Shown here: positions 61,114 through 64,000 of the stretch, piece after piece
Layout of the letters: every line of letters starts with the position of its first letter
Numbering within the stretch: position 1 is the first letter of the stretch
DNA from: Clostridia bacterium
GTDB lineage: Bacteria > Bacillota > Clostridia > Christensenellales > Borkfalkiaceae
Direction: 5' to 3'
NCBI GenBank assembly: GCA_017399035.1
Contig: JAFQEM010000022.1
Location: 1 to 64,000 of the forward strand
Length of the DNA: 64,000 bases
Translations under genes and position numbers: made by a program
The notes under the pieces: generated by a model
The model's input: the letters and a program-made list of their open reading frames with translations, nothing else
The model's database searches: none
Told to the model about the DNA's origin: nothing

Positions 61114-61704
61114 ATGAAATTTAGGAATTTATTATTAAGTTTAATTTTAGTAATTTCTTTGTTTGCCTTTACAAGTTGCAAAAAAAATGCTCCTTATGAA
61201 ATTGAATATAACTTGTCGTTAAACGTAGCGGAAGTTACTCTTGAATTAGACCAAACGTTCAACGTGGTTGCAACTTACGGTGATGAGCAAATTTTATATA
61301 CGTCTAGTAACCAAGAAATTGCTACTGTTGATACCTCAGGAAAAATTACAGCAAAGTCGGTAGGCGTTGCATACGTTACCGTTGCAGTTAAAGATAGAAA
61401 TGTAGAAAAAACAATATTAGTAAACGTTATAGACGTTGATTATAGCATTGCCTTGGTTGACTACGTTGACTACGACGTTTTTGTAAACGCAGAAAGAACT
61501 TTGCAAGTAGAAACATATAAAAATGCTGAAAAGTATAATGGAAAAGTAACTTGGAGCGTTGATAAAAATGGTGCTACTATTGCGTCTAACGGCAAAGTTG
61601 CAGTATTTAAGGCTAGCGTTAAAGGCGTGTATAAAGTAACGGCAACTACTGCAGACGGCGCGAGCGTTAGCGTTGAAATAAACGTTATTGATGCATTAGA
61701 TTAA
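61114..61704 (+). CDS. Small lipoprotein with BIG2-type Ig domains
   Basis: 196 residues from ATG 61114 (AAGGAG eight bases before; an earlier in-frame start at 61096 overlaps the DUF4838 gene). The lipobox is F-T-S-C. The body holds one or two bacterial Ig-like group 2 domains (QILYTSSNQEIATVDTSGKITAKSVGVAYVTV). Probably a surface spacer or binding module. Confidence 0.75.
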   Translation: MKFRNLLLSLILVISLFAFTSCKKNAPYEIEYNLSLNVAEVTLELDQTFNVVATYGDEQILYTSSNQEIATVDTSGKITAKSVGVAYVTVAVKDRNVEKTILVNVIDVDYSIALVDYVDYDVFVNAERTLQVETYKNAEKYNGKVTWSVDKNGATIASNGKVAVFKASVKGVYKVTATTADGASVSVEINVIDALD

Positions 61705-61717
61705 GTGGGGGTAATAT

Positions 61718-64000
61718 ATGAGAAAAAGTACTAAAAAATTAAGTATACTCTTATTGAGTGTTTTGATGATTTTAAGTTGCGTGTTTGCCACTGCTTGTGC
61801 TAAAACTGCGCCTAAAGTTGAACAAAAAATCAATTTTAACGTAGCGTCTAAAGAATTTGTTATTGAAGTTGGCGGTGAAAAGGGTATTTTGGTCGATTAT
61901 AACGGTACTGAAAATATTACTTTTGTTTCCGACAACACTCAAATTGCAACCGTAACCGACAGGGGCGTTATCAGTGCTGTATCTGAAGGTGTTACGCACG
62001 TTAAAGTTAGTGCGGGCAAATTTAGCGAATATTGTAAGGTTACCGTAAAAAATGCTGAATACCAAATAATATTTGGTATGGAAAAGGTAGTAGCCGTTTT
62101 AGGCTCTAAACAACAACTAGTTGCAACTGCTTTAACTAACGGCGTAGAAGATTTAACCGCAACGCTAACTTGGGAAGTTTTAGATGCAAAAACTGAAGAC
62201 TATGAACTAATAAGTTCTGCTAAAAGCGCGCAATTTAAGGCAAATAAGGTGGGTAGTTACACGGTAAAGGCAAGTAACGATAATACTAGCGCAACTTGTC
62301 AAATAAAGGTTGTTGCAACAGATGCAATTAGACTTAATGCGCCTGAAATTAGCGTAACCGATTGCACAAAACTAACTTGGACTGCCGTTGCAAACGCAAA
62401 GGCGTATAACGTTTTGGTTGGCGGTAGTAACGAGTGGATAAGAACGGAAGAAACTTCTATTGATTTGACTTCTTATTACGTAGATAATAATGCAATATTG
62501 CACGGCGATAACGCACAAGTGTTTATAATTGCGTTGGCGGAAGAAGATTACACGATACTTGACAGTTACGTTACTTCGGTTATTTTAACGCACGACTATA
62601 AGATGGAAGCGCAAGGCACGCTTTCTTGCGACGAAGCAGGGGTAATGAAGTTTACTTGTGAAGATTGTGGATTTTCATATACGGACGCTCATTATTATGC
62701 AGAACACGAATATGATGAAAAAACGCTTATTTGTAAAGTATGTTCAAAAGAAAAAACTAACAACGTGATGTACGGATATGACGATAATCATATTCCTATG
62801 CCGAGCGAAGTTGAGGCTGACGACCCTAATAGCGCGTGGTCTATTAAGTATTTTGATTATTATAAAAATTCACTTAAAAATCAATGGAACAAGTTAGTTG
62901 AAGATAAAACTTCAGAAAAATATGGACAACCAAGTATTGATAACGTTGACGATATGACGCAAGAACAACTTGATTTTGCAAGAAAGAAACTTGCAAGAAG
63001 TCATCAATCTTTATGGACGGCTGTTTTTAGAAATAAAGATAATATTCCCGTAGAAGATAGGGTTCAATGTTATAACGTATTAAAGTATAACGGCAAGGAC
63101 CAAGATACCGTGTGGATTAGGGAAACTTATGACGACGGCACGCACGGCGAGTTGCCTGTAATGTACGTTTCACAGTTGGCGTTCAACGACGTTACCGACG
63201 TAAAGAAAGTTATTTTCCCAGAAAGTGTTACAGAATTAAAGGGTGAGTGTTTTAGAAAGTCAAGTATTGAAACGATTATCTTGCCCGGTGTAACTTTCTT
63301 ACCTATGATAGATATTGCAGATTATCAAGCAAATAACTTTAACTATTGTTATTCTTTGAAAAAACTAGTTCTTGGTGAAGGCATTACCATATATGGCAGA
63401 AATTTCTATTTGCAAAAATTCCCTGAGGGATATGAAAGTTCTTGTACCATTTACGTTCAAGGCGACGGCGGTGTTCAAATTCAATATAAGGACTATACGC
63501 ATAGTTTAAACCTTATAGCAAACGGCGTAGTTGAATATCACTATCAGCCTGAAAACGTTGATAATTACGTTTGCGGACTTTGGTTCTATGACGAAGATAT
63601 GAACGTAGTATTAAAAAATCACGAATATGATTTTGACACTTGCTTGCATTGTGGTGCAAAAAACACTTTTGGTTTAAGATACTCTTATGACGTTAATACA
63701 AAAACTTATTACGTTTCTAATAGTAGCGCATTGACCAAATCAGTCGTTAACGTGCTTGATACTTATAACGATATGGTTCACGGTGAAGCGCCCGTAACTA
63801 AAATAGGAAACGGAGCGTTTAGAAACAATTCTTTTGTTAGGGAAGTTTATTTGCCACAATCTGTAACTATGCTCGGTGAATACGCTTTCTATAATTGTGA
63901 TAATTTGCGCATAATCGATATGAGTGGTGTTACAAATCTTGCAAGAATGGAAGCATCTAACGCGCTTAACGAGTGCGGTTCGCTTGAAAAAGTTATCGTA
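61718..64000 (+). CDS. BIG2 and LRR_5 surface lipoprotein (3' end missing)
   Basis: The frame is open to the window edge (761 codons seen). It has a lipoprotein signal with A-T-A-C, a BIG2 domain (VSDNTQIATVTDRGVISAVSEGVTHVKVSAG), further Ig-like and fibronectin-like parts, a cysteine-bearing segment (CEDC, CKVC at about 315-350), a helical stretch, then LRR_5 repeats (FPESVTELKGECFRKSSIETIILPG, IGNGAFRNNSFVREVYLPQSVTMLGEYAFYNC) that continue past the edge. A second cysteine pair (CLHC) lies between repeats. Start ATG 61718 with GTGGGGGTAA as ribosome site. A likely adhesin or glycan binder of module 2. Confidence 0.8.
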   Translation, partial: MRKSTKKLSILLLSVLMILSCVFATACAKTAPKVEQKINFNVASKEFVIEVGGEKGILVDYNGTENITFVSDNTQIATVTDRGVISAVSEGVTHVKVSAGKFSEYCKVTVKNAEYQIIFGMEKVVAVLGSKQQLVATALTNGVEDLTATLTWEVLDAKTEDYELISSAKSAQFKANKVGSYTVKASNDNTSATCQIKVVATDAIRLNAPEISVTDCTKLTWTAVANAKAYNVLVGGSNEWIRTEETSIDLTSYYVDNNAILHGDNAQVFIIALAEEDYTILDSYVTSVILTHDYKMEAQGTLSCDEAGVMKFTCEDCGFSYTDAHYYAEHEYDEKTLICKVCSKEKTNNVMYGYDDNHIPMPSEVEADDPNSAWSIKYFDYYKNSLKNQWNKLVEDKTSEKYGQPSIDNVDDMTQEQLDFARKKLARSHQSLWTAVFRNKDNIPVEDRVQCYNVLKYNGKDQDTVWIRETYDDGTHGELPVMYVSQLAFNDVTDVKKVIFPESVTELKGECFRKSSIETIILPGVTFLPMIDIADYQANNFNYCYSLKKLVLGEGITIYGRNFYLQKFPEGYESSCTIYVQGDGGVQIQYKDYTHSLNLIANGVVEYHYQPENVDNYVCGLWFYDEDMNVVLKNHEYDFDTCLHCGAKNTFGLRYSYDVNTKTYYVSNSSALTKSVVNVLDTYNDMVHGEAPVTKIGNGAFRNNSFVREVYLPQSVTMLGEYAFYNCDNLRIIDMSGVTNLARMEASNALNECGSLEKVIV

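Overview
The window comes from a low-GC Gram-positive bacterium, most likely an anaerobic gut member of the Bacillota (Clostridia). The evidence is strong AAGGAG-type ribosome sites, lipobox-bearing ABC solute-binding lipoproteins, AraC-type sugar regulators, BspA-type leucine-rich-repeat proteins and InlB-type repeats, with no SusC/SusD or other outer-membrane genes. I cannot fix the genus from sequence alone. No rRNA or tRNA gene was seen.

Region 1 (1-3740) is the 3' part of a very long BspA-type leucine-rich-repeat gene. Region 2 (3794-12884) is a tight minus-strand block of 19 small genes of conjugative-element type: a PcfJ-like protein, a PcfK-like/MutS-domain-I fusion, a DUF4942-type adenine methyltransferase, ArdA antirestriction protein, a DUF4326 protein and many small orphans. 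It has no relaxase, coupling protein, T4SS or integrase. Upstream of it (about 12952-13159) lies a deeply nested inverted-repeat structure that may be a leader RNA, a separate ncRNA or a single-stranded-DNA origin or promoter. Region 3 (13294-16170) holds a DUF4143-type ATPase with a near-consensus promoter, an orphan gene, a dense cluster of perfect hairpins and decayed fragments of a HTH regulator and a Fic protein.

Region 4 (16177-64000) is a large glycan-utilisation region. It holds three AraC regulators, two complete CUT1-type ABC importers without an ATPase, three DUF4838 proteins, several TIM-barrel enzymes, a GH36 alpha-galactosidase, two beta-helix (GH28-like) proteins, a beta-propeller protein and many secreted Ig-like, lectin-like, InlB or LRR proteins. 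A five-gene module (solute-binding lipoprotein, permease, permease, secreted Ig/jelly-roll protein, DUF4838 lipoprotein) occurs twice in the same order, at 22871-31655 and 53276-61099. A plausible reading is that surface proteins bind a complex glycan, DUF4838 and other enzymes trim it, the importers take up oligosaccharides and cytoplasmic enzymes finish them, with each sub-locus run by its own AraC protein. An alpha-fucosidase-like gene at 41806 is cut off where a broken serine recombinase has been joined to it.

The least explained items are two genes for 41-43 residue peptides (36664-36795 and 48299-48424) of shared pattern MKKxYxxPExxL...D...S...DDW. Each lies next to a surface protein carrying the same domain. 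Others are an 11-G tract in the inferred 5' UTR of one such operon, and a set of near-identical TTGCATTATTTTACAAA-type sites upstream of two operons and the third AraC gene.
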